NCBI GenBank assembly: GCA_963662175.1
Contig: OY759219.1
Location: 28,252,908 to 28,316,907, forward strand
Reading direction: 5' to 3'
DNA from: Aradus depressus
Taxonomy: Eukaryota > Arthropoda > Insecta > Hemiptera > Aradidae
DNA: 64,000 bases
A program made the translations under genes and the position numbers. Of this stretch, positions 31,140 to 43,375 are shown piece after piece. Under the pieces are notes generated by a model. The model was given only the letters and a program-made list of their open reading frames with translations. It did not search any database and was not told where the DNA came from. The first letter of the stretch is position 1. Each line of letters starts with the position of its first letter.

Positions 31140-31612
31140 AGGTAGATAATATATTTTACTTCCACAGTTATATGAAGTATACAGTAAGTTATGTAATCGG
31201 TCAAAAATTCGATGCGGAGTTTTCAGCAGAATTCAAAAATAAAATAAAAAAAGTATGTCTGTGTGTGTCTATGAACACGATAACTCCCGATTGAATGAAT
31301 GTATCGAAACATTTTACATGTGAATCTATAACCATCTAAGGACACCTTTTCAGCCAAATCGACCGAAGAGGAGATTAGGGGGATGCTTAATATAAAAAGT
31401 TTAATAACTGCCGTTGTAATGAATGAATTGACACGAAATTTTTTATGTAAATTCAAAGCCGTATAAGGACGATACCTATTAATTTTCTCCAACTCTATGT
31501 AAAGCAAATATTGAAACTTAGCCCAAATGGTCGATTGGCTTTGGGGGTAGAGCAAAAATGTAATTGATTAATTCTTGCTGGGAAGTACATAGCCTGTGAT
31601 TCACCGGTGATT
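31140..31612 (+). repeat. Repeat X, reference full-length copy
   Basis: Left end: ACTTCCACAGTTATATGAAG...CAGTAAGTTATGTAATC, a relic of a hairpin (AGCTATAC-GAA-GTATAG in better copies). The body holds three related units of about 120-135 bp, each with TGAATGNATCGACACGAAAT and a RTAAGGACGACACCTATT block. Right end: GGGAAGTACATAGCC then GTGATTCACC, itself a near-palindrome. No ORF, no poly(A). Class unknown; end hairpins and lack of TIRs are compatible with a Helitron-like element, but no CTRR end was confirmed. Confidence 0.75.
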
Positions 31613-31615
31613 TTT

Positions 31616-32099
31616 TTTTTTTTTAATTTTGAAAACAGGTTATTCAAGTGTAATGAAAGGGAAACCATACAATTTAAAAACAATTAAAACTAGCTGCCCT
31701 TTGAGGTCTTCGATTCCGCTGTGAGGCCTCATTTCTGAGGTCAACATTTCCACGAACAAAGTACAGTTGGTAAATTCTGTTTGTAGATGACCTACTCTTT
31801 ATAATTTATGTAGACGACCTATCACCAAAAGACAACTACTTAACTCATCGGAAATTAATTGTTTAATCTATATGAATGAAGCTGAAATATCTGTCTGTTT
31901 GACCATGCATCACGCAAAAACAGTTGAACGCATATTCACGAATTTTGGAGGGCATTTTAAGAGAGGCCCGACTTGGGATATACATACATATGTAGCTTAT
32001 TTGGCATCAAATGGTGGGGAGAGGGTGCTGTTTATGTGCATCCATATTTTTTTGGACCAATAATGTTTTTTTTTTTTTTTTTTTTTTTGAGGGCGTTTG
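31616..32099. other. No gene recognised
   Basis: A 63-codon frame at 31872-32063 has no domain; a T22 run lies near 32066-32088. Confidence 0.45.
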
Positions 32100-32373
32100 A
32101 AAACCAATTATCTAACTTCCCCTATACCCACATATACATTTAAAAATATTTAACCCGGAACAAAGAGAATGTTGTTCAAGAGGCGAACAGTAGAGAGGTG
32201 GAGGGGTGTGTGGAGGGGAGAGCGTCCTTGGCTGGTTCGCGCACGCCCCAATGGAGACCCCAAGAACTAACCAGTCGACAGCTGGATATTGTAAACAAAC
32301 AGTGAATTCTGTCTTTGACAACCCTCTCTCTGCCTCCGATGTCGAGTTTTTACCTTTTTACAATAGTTTAGGG
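32100..32373 (+). other. Candidate upstream exon of a host gene
   Basis: Non-repetitive and GC-richer than its surroundings (CTGGTTCGCGCACGCCCC). An ATG at 32251 starts 41 sense codons (METPRTNQST...FLPFYNSLG) that reach a consensus donor GGG|GTAAGT (32374). If spliced to the acceptor at 45576 the frame stops within a few codons, so it would be a 5' UTR exon with a short upstream ORF rather than added TBCEL sequence. It could also belong to another gene. Inference only. Confidence 0.3.
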
Positions 32374-32419
32374 GTAAGTAACTCACTTTTTAAAACATTT
32401 TCTAATATTATTTAACACT

Positions 32420-33620
32420 AAAGTTGTCCAATAGTGAAGGGGGAAAAAAAACAGGACAGAACAAGTGTTTCCATTATTTTTGATTGCTGTCAAAATGTCA
32501 CTCATAATTAAATATATAGCCATAATAGTTGAAATAAATAATAATTTTTTCAACAATTACCGTCAAAAAGTGAACATTTAGGAACAAAGAAGTATAAAGG
32601 TGAAGTATTGCGTTGTAGACAAGAGATCAGCTGATTTCTATGTCTTCCCCCACTCCTCGATAATGTTTCTATTGTCATTATTTTGTAGGTAATGGTTGTT
32701 GAAAGCACAAAACCTGTCATTAAGTGCCATTAATGTTGATTTTAAATAATAAAATAATAGTAACGAAATCATTAAAAACGAAGAATAAATGTATTACAGT
32801 CCGTGAGTTAACCTAAGGCAGTATTGATCTGAAATCATTCAAGTTTTACTCAAAGAATTAAAATTTTAATGTGTGAATATGTTCCCGCGAAATTTAAAAA
32901 ATACTATTTTGTTTAGTTTGATGAACGCTTCATGGGCATATGTTCAAGTATTTTATTATTATTATTATTTAAATTTTTATGGTACTTTAGTAACTTATAA
33001 TTTTGCTCTCCCAGGCTTCTAGCGCCTAAAGTTTACAACTCAACATATATATTTCGTTGACAACTGTGACTTGTGAATAGCATTGCCAGTTGAAATAGGC
33101 TTAAGTTCGGGACCTGGTTTAAAAAAATCGGGACAAGTCGATGTATGTCAAGACAAATAAACTTCAAAATAATACCTTTTTTAATATTAAAATTAATTTT
33201 TTTATTAAACCCTAAAATAGTAATTAAATGTATACTATTATTTAAGTAGATTATGAATAAATCTCATTGAAAATATAAATAAGTTTACCTTCAACAGGAA
33301 AGCTCTGAAAATTAGTAATTTTCAATAAATAAAAAACTATCTTTATAATAAAGAATATACAAATAGATGTAATAGTAACATAAATTTATAAAAATACAAA
33401 ATTATAAGTCTTATTTTAAAGGACATCGCTTATCATTGAAAAACGAGACTTTTGGCGTAGTGTGATATCGGGACGGGCCCTAGAATGTTGAAAAATACGA
33501 CATCCCGAGGAAATTGGGAAACTTGACATTACTTGTGAACCCAAAACAGACATAAAGTAAAAAAATAATAATTGTAAGTTATCAGCAAGGGAAAGTGTAA
33601 TAATAAAAAATTATCATGAT
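32420..33620. other. No gene recognised
   Basis: AT-rich. 33085-33540 has weak inverted similarity between its ends (ATTGCCAGTTGAAA and AATGTCAAGTTTCCC), too poor to call an element. Confidence 0.45.
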
Positions 33621-33625
33621 CATTC

Positions 33626-33975
33626 GCAATGTACTTCTCGAGCACAAATTAATGAAGTGCGTTTTGGCTCTCTCTAAAACACCAATCAACCCTTTTAGCT
33701 AAAAATCAGTAATTGACTTACAAAGGGAATCCTTATACTAAATTTCGTTTCCAGTTGTTTTGATTGACCCCTTCTCTTCGACAAATTTCACAGAAAATTA
33801 ACAAGTGTCGTCCTTATAGTATTTTAAATATACAGTATCACTTTCTTGTCGATATATTCATTCTATCAGGAGTAACCATCTTTACAAATGTATACACAGG
33901 AATATTTTTATATATTTTTGGAATAGTGGATCAGAAAACATGAAATTCCTGTGAAAACTCAATCCCCCCTATATC
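33626..33975 (-). repeat. Repeat X
   Basis: Degenerate GTACTTCTCGAGCACAAATT end, AACAAGTGTCGTCCTTATAG, and the distal CATGAAATTCCTGTGAAAAC. Confidence 0.7.
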
Positions 33976-34074
33976 TCCGGAATTGAAAATATTCATCTAA
34001 ATTGCTTATTATAAAATTATTTCGATTATTATTGAATAATTTATTTATATATTAAGTACATAAACATTTTGACT

Positions 34075-34540
34075 CAATTTATTTATTTACAACGGCATAA
34101 CATTTGCCATTAGCAATTGCGATAACTAGTGCAGTGTCAAGTGCGTGGCTGTACTGCTGAGGTACGTGACCGAAGAGGAGCCCAGGCTAGTCCTGGAGAG
34201 GTCCCTTGCCATATCCGCTTGAGGCGTCGTGGTGGATTTGTGGGGAGAGTGTTTGTGGATAATTCTTGTATAAGTTGGATGATGATGGAGTTTGTCGTGA
34301 CAAATTTGATATCGTGTCCTGATAACAGAAGATACAAATGGGATGTTGAGGTCATTATGTAATGTGAGGTTGGAAACGTAAAATGGCGAATTGGCAATGT
34401 GGCTTAGTATAATGGATTGTATTGACTGAAGACGTTGTATGTTTGATTTTTTGGCTGATCCCCATATCTCGATGCCGTAAGTCCAGATGGGTTTTAGTAG
34501 TGTTGCATATGTAAAATTTGTTTTCAAGCGATAATGTCGA
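34075..34540 (-). pseudogene. Jockey-type LINE, ORF2 C-terminus
   Basis: Minus-strand frame from 34527: L-L-K-P-I-W-T-Y-G-I-E-I-W-G-S-A-K-K-S-N-I-Q, the conserved block downstream of the reverse transcriptase in Jockey-clade ORF2, then V-S-N-L-T-L-H-N-D-L-N-I-P. The typical end P-P-R-R-L-K-R lies in a second frame, so a frameshift occurred near 34330. A short 3' UTR ends GTAAATAAATAAA near 34080. 5'-truncated and inactive. Confidence 0.85.
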
Positions 34541-34624
34541 TCGTCATCCGATGATTGATTTCAGTCGTCAAAATCTTCTTTTGAAAGACAAATATTATTG
34601 TACCGTAAATAATAAATAACTTAA

Positions 34625-34972
34625 GGGCGCCGGTAGCTCAGTGGTATGCGTGGTTGCCTTCTGAGCTCAAGATCGTAGGTTCGAAACCCGACCGAGGCCC
34701 TTGTTTATTTTATCTGGGAAGTAAAATAAACTGAAGCACGCCGTCCTTCGGATGGGACGTTAAGCGATGGTCTCGAACCTGTACGATGTCAGGTACTTAA
34801 ATACCCTTTAAAGACCCCTACCCTAGATGAATAAAAATTTAGGGTAGGCAAAATTTAGGACACCCACAGTAGAGTCGGGCTCATGTTCATCAAAGAGACG
34901 AAAGAGCACTCTGGTAGTAGGCGATATGACCTCGTATTTAAAGCGGACATGAATCATACAAAAAAAAAAAAT
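34625..34972 (+). mobile_element. SINE-A, full length, A-rich end
   Basis: GGGCGCCGGTAGCTCAG head, box B GGTTCGAAACCCG. Perfect duplication AATAACTTAA (34615-34624, 34973-34982). The tail is A-rich rather than pentameric. Confidence 0.93.
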
Positions 34973-34982
34973 AATAACTTAA

Positions 34983-35424
34983 TATTTTAGTGATTTTTTT
35001 GGTGGTTGACCGGAATATTAACTGGATATCACGACTGTGTAATAAATTCTTTCTCCCTCACGTGTGCGTGCTTCTCCATTCGTAATAGTGCATGTGCGTG
35101 AGTCTAGTTGGTACATTGACAAGATCGGTGCGGTAATCGCGTGCCTATTGTATAATCACATTTACATTTTCTCAAAAAAATTTTCGCTGTGCTATTTTTC
35201 TGAAAATTTTGGCTCGTAATAATTCTCGATTTATAAAGTGATTAAAATAGTATTTTTTAAAAAATATATGCATCGATTGTTAAAATATCGATCAATTTTC
35301 TTCAAATTATGGGAATACTTTTTTTTTAGGGTTTCGTATTTCGAAATTGTGCGAAATTCGTCAAGCACTTGTGGTTTTAAAAAAAATTATGATAATATAA
35401 TATATGTTATTTTGTTTACAAATG
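34983..35424. other. No feature recognised
   Basis: AT-rich with a CG-containing patch at 35045-35140 (CACGTGTGCGTGC, GTGCATGTGCGTGAG). Confidence 0.45.
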
Positions 35425-35500
35425 GAGGGCGCCAGTAGGTCAGCTGAGAGGTAACAAATTCTTGAGCACGCCGTTCTTCGGAGGGGGGTTTAATGGCGGT
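35425..35500 (+). mobile_element. SINE-A fragment
   Basis: GGGCGCCAGTAGGTCAGC head followed by CACGCCGTTCTTCGGAGG; the middle is deleted. Confidence 0.7.
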
Positions 35501-35569
35501 AGCGAGGTTGTGAGATTTCTGTTGATAACTCTGTATAGGTGAGTGGGGAAGGGAAATATCTTCCTATGT

Positions 35570-35735
35570 TATCTTTGAACACGATAACTCTCGATAGAAC
35601 GAATTTATCGACACGAAATTTTATGTCTGTATCCAGAACTTCATTAGGACGACACGTATTAATTTTCTGCGGAATCAGCTGAAAGGAATTGGGGGAACAG
35701 AGATCGGGGACTCAACTCAAATATAATAAATAATA
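35570..35735 (+). repeat. Repeat X, first sub-repeat
   Basis: GAACACGATAACTCTCGATAG through GGGACTCAACTCAAAT; cited by its ends. Confidence 0.7.
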
Positions 35736-35744
35736 TCTATTAAC

Positions 35745-36033
35745 CTGAGCGAGTGGTATGTGTGCTTGCTTACTGAGCTAAAGATCGTGGGTTCGAAATC
35801 CAGCCAAGGCCCTTAGGTGGAATAAACCTAAGCACGCCGTCCTTCGGATGTCAGAAGCCTGTACAATGTCAGATTGAAGTACCTACCTACCCTTAGTGAA
35901 TAAAAATGTAGAGTAGGCAACATTTAGGACTTCCACAGTAGAGTAGGGCTCATGTCCACCAGAGTGACGAAAGAGCGCACTAGTAGTAGGTGATATGACC
36001 ATGTAGTTGAAGCCCGGGCATGAGTCATAATAA
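35745..36033 (+). mobile_element. SINE-A, older subfamily
   Basis: GAGTGGTATGTGTGCTTGC to GTCATAATAACTAATTA; box B GGGTTCGAAATCC. The first hairpin is lost by deletion. Confidence 0.8.
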
Positions 36034-36238
36034 CTAATTAACAAATTATTGCAGGTATTATATATAATATAATATTTAAAGCCATTTTAGTCTCAACATT
36101 TTCAATTTATTTTCTTTCATTCATTTTTGTTGTTATAATATGCAGTACAATATTTCGTCCTTAAGACATTATCAAGTTCACATCTGAAAATTATCTCATG
36201 ATATAATTCCTTAAATTTTATTTTTAAATTAATTCAGT

Positions 36239-36543
<305 letters not shown>

Positions 36544-36711
36544 ATAATTAGATACGTCAAATAACCACTTACCTAACATTATCATCATTGTTATTAAAAA
36601 ATTAACTTTAGCTAGTAAAGTACGTCTTATTATTCTAACAAATTTTTTTTCAAAATCCTAAAACATCATTCACCTAGAAAATTCAAACTAATGTATCATC
36701 TAAAATAACTA

Positions 36712-36830
36712 ACCTAATGACTGTCGATGTAATGAATGTATTGACACAAAATTTAGCAATGAGGATTCAGGAGATCTTATGTTAGTCAACTATTGATTAA
36801 TTCGACCTGGGGAAGTAGATTCACCGATGA
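36712..36830 (+). repeat. Repeat X, terminal part
   Basis: GTCGATGTAATGAATGTATT to CCTGGGGAAGTAGATTCACC (shortened terminus). Confidence 0.65.
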
Positions 36831-36839
36831 CTTATTTTG

Positions 36840-37384
36840 GGTTTGACGTCACCAATGGCTATATAGAACGTGCAGTGTCTCTCGTTCAACACCCTCACCA
36901 CCCACTCAACTTAAAAAAAAAATAAAATAAATAATCCACCCACCTTATTTTCTTCTGATTTATGTCACTGCTAAGCATCCAACTTAGGCATACATTTTAC
37001 ATTTAAACGATTTACTAAAATTCTTATACTTTTAAATATATAAATCTCGAAATAAAATTGACTAACGGTACAATTTCAAAGAATCAAAAATGTAAATCAT
37101 TTCAGATCATGAAATTTGCATTTTTAGTTATTTATTGATTTTGGCCGGTTGATCTCGATCTGTCTTTTTTTCCATTTGGAAAATAGAGAAAATTGATATT
37201 ACAGATAACATACAGGAGAGTTCTTTAGTTTATCAATGCCTTCATGTACCATTTTTCTGTGATAGTGGTGCAATCAGACGTTATAAATAAAAACCTCTTG
37301 TGTGATCTTTGTTTGTTGTAGTTAAGCCTCGATGTAAAATGGTCCCTAGACATCATCCCGAAAATGATCAACACTCGTTCAAGG
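36840..37384. other. No feature recognised
   Basis: AT-rich, no frame or repeat match. Confidence 0.5.
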
Positions 37385-37535
37385 GGGTGTGATAATTAAA
37401 AAAAAATTATATTAAATAAAATAAATATATAAATAATAATTGAATTAATAAAATTAGTAATAAATAAACAAATAATTTCCTGTAGAAATTGTTGCTGGTC
37501 TTCTACTGAATTTTGATTTCTATAGTAGTTTTTTC
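37385..37535 (+). repeat. Repeat Z left-end fragment
   Basis: Matches 26943-27070 (TTTCCTGTAGAAATTG, GCTGGTCTTCTACTG). Confidence 0.5.
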
Positions 37536-37907
37536 TATTATCAATTGCTTATTGCTTCATATATAACTATCATCTATCATCAACAAAGATTTCCAAACAT
37601 TCCTTAGCAATTTTACCTCCCATCTGAATGGACTGGCCCGAAATTTGTCCTTCCCTACCCATCCTGACCCTCCAAGAAGGTTGTGACTGGCCTAGAGATC
37701 TGGAATAGACACAAATTAGTGGAGACATCTCTCTTCTCACGCGGCTCATTTTGTGAGAGCTCCATCTCAGAAACTATTGTTAACTATGAACTTAAAATTT
37801 TAAATGAACATGTCACATGAGCTAACTTGAATAGTTTGGTCGATTTATGCGAAAACATTCTATTGAAAAATGTTTTTTCATTATAAATGTTTCTAATTAA
37901 ATTGTCA

Positions 37908-37998
37908 ATCTCTTATAATCATATCTGCAATCATTTTCAATCTCTTATAATATACTTTTATTATATTTTTATTAATTTCAATCTCTTATAATATTATG
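37908..37998 (+). repeat. Three short direct repeats
   Basis: TTTCAATCTCTTATAAT-type unit at about 37908, 37940 and 37978. Confidence 0.6.
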
Positions 37999-38294
37999 TC
38001 CTCACTTTTGAGACAGAACCAATACGAACAAAGTTACAGCATCTCAAAGATTGTATAATATCTTTCTGTACATTTTGTTTTTTATTCCTTCTAAATTAAA
38101 ATGAGTATTGTTAAGATGAAATTAAATTAAAAAAATCATCGGTAAATCAGAATTAAGAGAGAGCCAAAATTGTTATTAAAATTTCTTTTTTTAATTATGA
38201 TTTGTTGAGCCAGGATTAATTAAAGATTTCCTGGAGCTATCTAAATAATAATTATTATTTTATTAATTTTTTTACTTTAAAATTAAAATGAAAA

Positions 38295-38810
38295 GTCGGT
38301 GAATCAGCGACATTGTACTTCCCTAGGAAGAATTATCCCATCCAAACAAATCGACTGTGGCTAAAACTCAATATTAGACTGACATAGCGGCTTCTGAATC
38401 CTCGTACTAAATTTTGTGTCCATTCGTTCATTACATCGGCAGTTATTGGAGTTTTTGAGTTTAGCCTCCTTCTGATCACCTTTACTTCGGCCAATTCCGC
38501 CGAAAATTAATAGGTGTCGTCCTTATTATATTTAGTACATTAGTTTGAATTTATATATAAACTTTCATGTCATTCGTTACAATGACAGTTATTACAATTT
38601 TTTATGTTAAGCCTTCCCTCCATACCTTTGAAAATCAATAGATTTCATCCTTCAGGGGTCTCTGGATACAGATACATTTAACATTTGTGACGACACATTG
38701 ATTTTATCGGAAATTATAGTGTCCACAGACACAAAAACACACATATTTTGGAATCAGGGGTTCGGGAAAGATGAAATTTTGTTGAGAACTCAACATCGAG
38801 ATAATACCTT
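38295..38810 (-). repeat. Repeat X, full length
   Basis: GGTGAATCAGCGACATTGTAC end and three sub-repeats at about 38410, 38560 and 38690, closing with GTTGAGAACTCAACATCGAG. Confidence 0.78.
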
Positions 38811-39000
38811 TTCTATAATACTTCTATAATAATTTACTCAAAAAATTGGGTTTATATTTCTATATATATGGCATTTAAAAAATAACGAAATCATATCATA
38901 CATTTGTGCCAAGTAATGTTGCCAAAAAGTTATTTTTATTTTTTTCAGGCAACGAATTTTTATTTATATAAACATATGGAGAAAACAGAGTTAGTTAGTT

Positions 39001-39058
39001 ATAGTGACTCATGACAGGGCTTTAACTACGAGGTCATATCGCCTAAGGTAGGGTCTTC
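39001..39058 (-). mobile_element. SINE-A 3' fragment
   Basis: TGACTCATGACAGGGC, TTAACTACGAGGTCATATCG; older tail type (GTTAGTTATAG). Confidence 0.7.
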
Positions 39059-39072
39059 TTCGAAAGTATCTT

Positions 39073-39136
<64 letters not shown>

Positions 39137-39156
39137 GGATATATATACATATATAA

Positions 39157-39474
39157 TGTGATCAACTGAATTTATGTTAAAAGTTCATCGTTGAAGTTGA
39201 CCAATTCCTATTAGGTGGAAGGATGGAGATTGGTTTTTTATGTATGTTCCAAAAACGTAATCCCACAGCTAATGATATAGAAATATACATATATAATATA
39301 TATAGAAATATATATATGTACTTTCTGTATATATATATATGTATATTTCTATATAATTAGCTATGGAATTACGTTATTGGAACATACATAAAAAACCAGT
39401 CTGTCCAACCTTCCATCTAATAGGAATTGGTCAACTTCAACGATGAACTTTTAACATAAATTCAGTTGATCACA
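39157..39474. repeat. Large palindrome, arms about 130 bp
   Basis: Both ends read GTGATCAACTGAATTTATGT inward, and the arms remain nearly identical through AGTTCATCGTTGAAGTTGAC, ACCAATTCCTATTAG and TTTTTTATGTATGTTCC. The centre is TA-rich. A (TA)n tract (39080-39135) lies just outside. No ORF; no clear target duplication. Confidence 0.85.
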
Positions 39475-39629
39475 TAAAGCCGGCATTTAAACTGACAAAA
39501 AAATTAAATAAATGAATAAAAAACCCATAGCGCTCATTTATTTTTTAAATATTTAAATCAAAAAATGAAAAAAAAAGTAATGTCTGTTGTGTGTGAGAAT
39601 GTTTCCGTGGAATTAGGTAGGATTAAAGG

Positions 39630-39760
39630 AAATCTTAACTCAAGAAATCCTAGTAACTGCTGACATAATAGATGTATCCACTCGAAATTTGATATTGGTG
39701 AAGACACCTATTGATTTTTCGTAAAGGGGCTTAATCCAATCTCTCTAGTACCCACCGATG
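39630..39760 (+). repeat. Repeat X fragment
   Basis: TAACTGCTGACATAATAGATG and GACACCTATTGATTTTTCG, cited in part. Confidence 0.55.
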
Positions 39761-40359
39761 ATCAAGTTTTGACATTTTCCAGATGATGTCTGTCTTTGCG
39801 TCTGTCATTGAAACTTTGTGAACGCTCTAATTGTAGCAGTGAACTTAAAATTTGATATGAAGATGTAATTATTAATTTAACTTATATTTTTTTATTTAAC
39901 TTAAATTTCATTATCACATGAGACAAGTTGTTCATGGTTAATAACATAAGGGATAATTCAAATATTAGGCTAGACTAGATCGTTCATAGCTTACCTTAAT
40001 GATTGAATAGCTTAATGATTTTCTGCTCTTTATCTCATCAATTCATTATCTTCTAAATACTGTATAATAAACAATTTTTTAATTTTAAATTTAATAATAA
40101 ACTTCAAATGTTTTTTCTTAGAATTTTAGTTAGAAAATTTCTCTAAAATGCGATTTTAGCAAAGCAACATTTAAATGCGGAAGGAAATCAACGGTAGATT
40201 TTTATCAAGAAAATATTATTCAGTCCGAAACGGTATGAATAAAGAGAGGGACGGAGAAAGTTACTGAATGAAAAATTGTATGCGTATTCATTACTGAAAA
40301 TGTAAGAGTAAGGAAGACAATATGGATTATCAGGGTATAGGACAACAACGTGGGGTAGA
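39761..40359. other. No feature recognised
   Basis: AT-rich; a 62-codon minus frame at 40188-40376 shows no domain. Confidence 0.5.
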
Positions 40360-40830
40360 AATAGTCGGTAAATCACTGGAAATGTACGTCCCCAACGCGA
40401 ATTAACTAAACGTTCGCTCTTTCACTCTCTCTCTTTCTGAATCATAAATGTTGTGTCCATTCGTTCATTACATTGGCAGTTATTGGAGTATTTGAGTTGT
40501 GCCTCCCTTCTGATCACCTCCTTTCCTTCTGCCGATTTCTCTGAAAATTAATAGGTGTCGTCCCTATGGTAGTTTGAATGTATATATAAAATTTCATGTC
40601 ATTCATTAAATGGCAATTATTACATTTTTTATGTTGTCTTCCCTCTCCTCCTTCCCTTTCAAAATCAATAGATTTCATCCTTCAGGGGTTTCTGGAAACA
40701 GATACTTTTAACATTTATGCCGATACATTAATTTTATCGGGAATTATAATGTAGATACAAAAACACACATATTTTTTTTTTTTTTTGGAATTAGGGATTC
40801 GAAAAACCTGAAATTTCTGTGAAAACTCAA
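40360..40830 (-). repeat. Repeat X, full length
   Basis: Closely parallels 38295-38810 including TTCAGGGGTTTCTGGA and GGGAATTATAATG, so the two may share a recent duplication. Confidence 0.75.
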
Positions 40831-41166
40831 TACAAAACTCACAATATAATTAATGGATGCGATGTACTAATTTTATCTTGTAATTTCAGTCTGAATTAGT
40901 ACATATTCAACTTTTTTTTGTATACAGCCTGCGCTTGAAGACTTATTGGATCATATAGCTCACAATTGAGTACCAATGACATAATACAGATTGCTTCTGC
41001 AAAATTGTCTATATTATAGCGCCCCGAAGAATTTAAATTAAATTTCATTAGAAAATATTTCTAAATAATGTTTAACTTTTAACGCATAACAACAAATTTC
41101 AAAATATCTTTATTATTGGTAGTTTTTTGTAATAAGAAGAATAAAAAAAGTTTAGCTACGTTATTG
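40831..41166. other. No feature recognised
   Basis: Nothing coding or repeated was seen. Confidence 0.5.
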
Positions 41167-41395
41167 TGACACATGATCGACCTTTGTGGAGTGACGAAAG
41201 AGCACTCTGCTAATAGGCGTCACTTCGTCACTCTGGTGGACTTCAGCTCGACTCTATAGTAGTCCTAAATTTTTCCTTCCCAGGTTTCGTTACCTAGGGT
41301 AGAGGGGTCTTAAACGAGTTCCTGACATCGTACAGGCTCGGGACCATCGCTTAACGCATCCTCGGCAGGGTTTTACCTCTGAGCTACCGGTGTTC
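41167..41395 (-). mobile_element. SINE-A, decayed
   Basis: GACATCGTACAGGCTCGGG and GAGCTACCGGTGTTC survive; the 3' hairpin block is partly duplicated (two CACTCTG stretches at 41203 and 41231). Confidence 0.8.
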
Positions 41396-42399
41396 TAAAT
41401 AAAAAAAAAATTTTGTAATGATATATAATATAAATAATTATATGTTATGTGCCTATTACAGAACTTCTTATACCAACTACTTTTGTACATATCACTCTCC
41501 CTTCCTCTCCCCCCTTTCAAATTCATTTTATATAGACATTTTATTGTGTGTAAGAAAGTCAATCTCACAAATATGATGTACAGTGAAAAAAAGAAATACC
41601 TTGATACCAACACAGTACTTTCATAAACTCAGTAGTGCCAGTATTAAATTAATTTGAAAGGGGAGAGAGATCTGTATAAATATGATTGGTATAAGGAAAT
41701 CCTGTAATGGTCATATCACATATTTGTATATAATAATTATATTTTCTCTATTATAATCATGGCCGTCTTAATAATAATTAAGTTTTGAATCTTGTTTTTA
41801 CCCAATCTTGAGGATATGTAGGTCATGCGGTCTATTTTTGCAACACTACGATGTATCCACAAATAAGGAACATCTGCTCTGGGAGGCAGTATCTTTTCTT
41901 TGTAACGCTGACCTTAACATTTTCTTGCCTCTGGATAAAACAAATTATTCTATTGAGTTAAAAATTATATTAACACATTCACCCCAAAATAGAGATCAAC
42001 TTACGCTTTGTATCGTCCATATATTCTACACTTATTTCCGATTTTCAGTCTTTATCTAGTGTCCTCTTAGTGGACAATCGATCACTGTTAATGCTGGTAC
42101 AAGATCGGTTATATAGCAAGTTAGTAACTTCAATTTGAAATTTTGAAACTGGTGTTTTGTGACAGCCCCCACTCCTCAGCATGAATAGAAATTCATGATG
42201 CCTCACGGCTTACATAAGACCTTTTAAACGATGTTCTACTCAATATTCAATTAAAAACTGGAAACCTATATTAACAGCGCCTTCTCCCCTCCCCCAATAT
42301 CTAAATGATTAAATTTTTGTGAAATGTGAAATTTGTTTTGCTACATTTTTGGTTATTAATTTCGAAAAGTCCACAATTAAAGTGGAAATTTTATGTTTG
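41396..42399. other. No gene recognised
   Basis: A frame at 41808-42059 begins RICRSCG but depends on a non-ATG start and shows no zinc-finger spacing beyond two Cys. Treated as chance. Confidence 0.5.
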
Positions 42400-42503
42400 A
42401 AAGCTGGGTCTTAACACAAAATAAAAACCCTATAACTATCAAAGTAAATAATGTATCGACACGACATTTTATACGAAATCCAAAGGCCCATAGGGACGAC
42501 AAG

Positions 42504-43375
42504 CAGTGCCGGATTAAGCGAATAGGAGGCCCTAGGCCCTTAGAATTTTTGGGTTCCCCCCCCCCCCCCTTTTTCTACAAACTGCAATAAAATGTATATT
42601 AATGCATTTATATGCATTTAACAATGGATTTATATTATTTCTAAGGTATAACATGAAATAAATTTTATTTTTTGTTAAAGTATATATTCTTTTCAGAACT
42701 AAAATTACAAAAACATGTTATAAAAAATATCAATTTATAATATAAACGTTGATATAAGATTTGTCTTTAAAAATCTTTCTTTCTACACTTGAGGTCGCTA
42801 AAATCATTGATGATGTCTTCAAAATCAATTTGACGAAGAACATCTGATTCAATGAACATCAAAGTCAGCATGTCTAATCGTTCTTGTTGCATAATGCTTC
42901 TTTGTTCGCTTTTGATTCGTTTTAATTTTGAAAAAGAGCGCTCTGCAGAACAATTTGTTATCATGAGCGTTCAAAAAATGCGAAGAGCAATTTCAACGTT
43001 TGGAAAAACAGTTGCAACTGTTATTCAAAATCAGTTAAAATACAACTCGATTCCACACTATTCAAATCAACAGGCTGTGTTCTTGAGCGCGCAATTTGAA
43101 AGTAGATACTTGAGATGAATAAACAATTGGAATCATAAATTGATTCAAAAAATTATTTGCCGTAAATACAATGGTAGATATGATGAATGTATAGATTTAA
43201 AAAAATGATCAAACATAAATTGTATTCATTGTTAAATTTTTAATGAATAAAAAAAATTTATAATTTTGAATTTTTCGGAATAAACTTTTTTTTTTTTTTT
43301 TAAATAATCCATTTTTGATTTTCATGGGGGCCCCAGGCCATGGCCTACTCCCGCCTATTGGGTAATCCAGCACTG
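42504..43375. mobile_element. hAT transposon, deletion derivative
   Basis: TIRs CAGTGCCGGATTA and inverse of CAGTGCTGGATTA. Flanks ACGACAAG (42496-42503) and ACGACAAA (43376-43383), 7 of 8 identical. 872 bp with a C-terminal transposase remnant on the minus strand; a C14 run lies near 42556. Confidence 0.92.
42767..43020 (-). pseudogene. hAT transposase C-terminal dimerisation region
   Basis: Minus-strand frame: F-P-N-V-E-I-A-L-R-I-F-stop-T-L-M, then N-C-S-A-E-R-S-F-S-K-L-K-R-I-K-S and ...D-F-E-D-I-I. This is the hATC signature (A-E-R-S-F-S-x-L-K) found in hAT transposases and their domesticated relatives. One in-frame TGA and the missing catalytic core make it dead. Confidence 0.88.

Noticed and set aside
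33085..33540. Possible hAT-like element
   Set aside because: End similarity is weak and no target duplication could be seen.
41808..42059. Zinc-finger-like RICRSCG frame
   Set aside because: It depends on a TTG start and lacks the other metal ligands of ZAD or C2H2 fingers.
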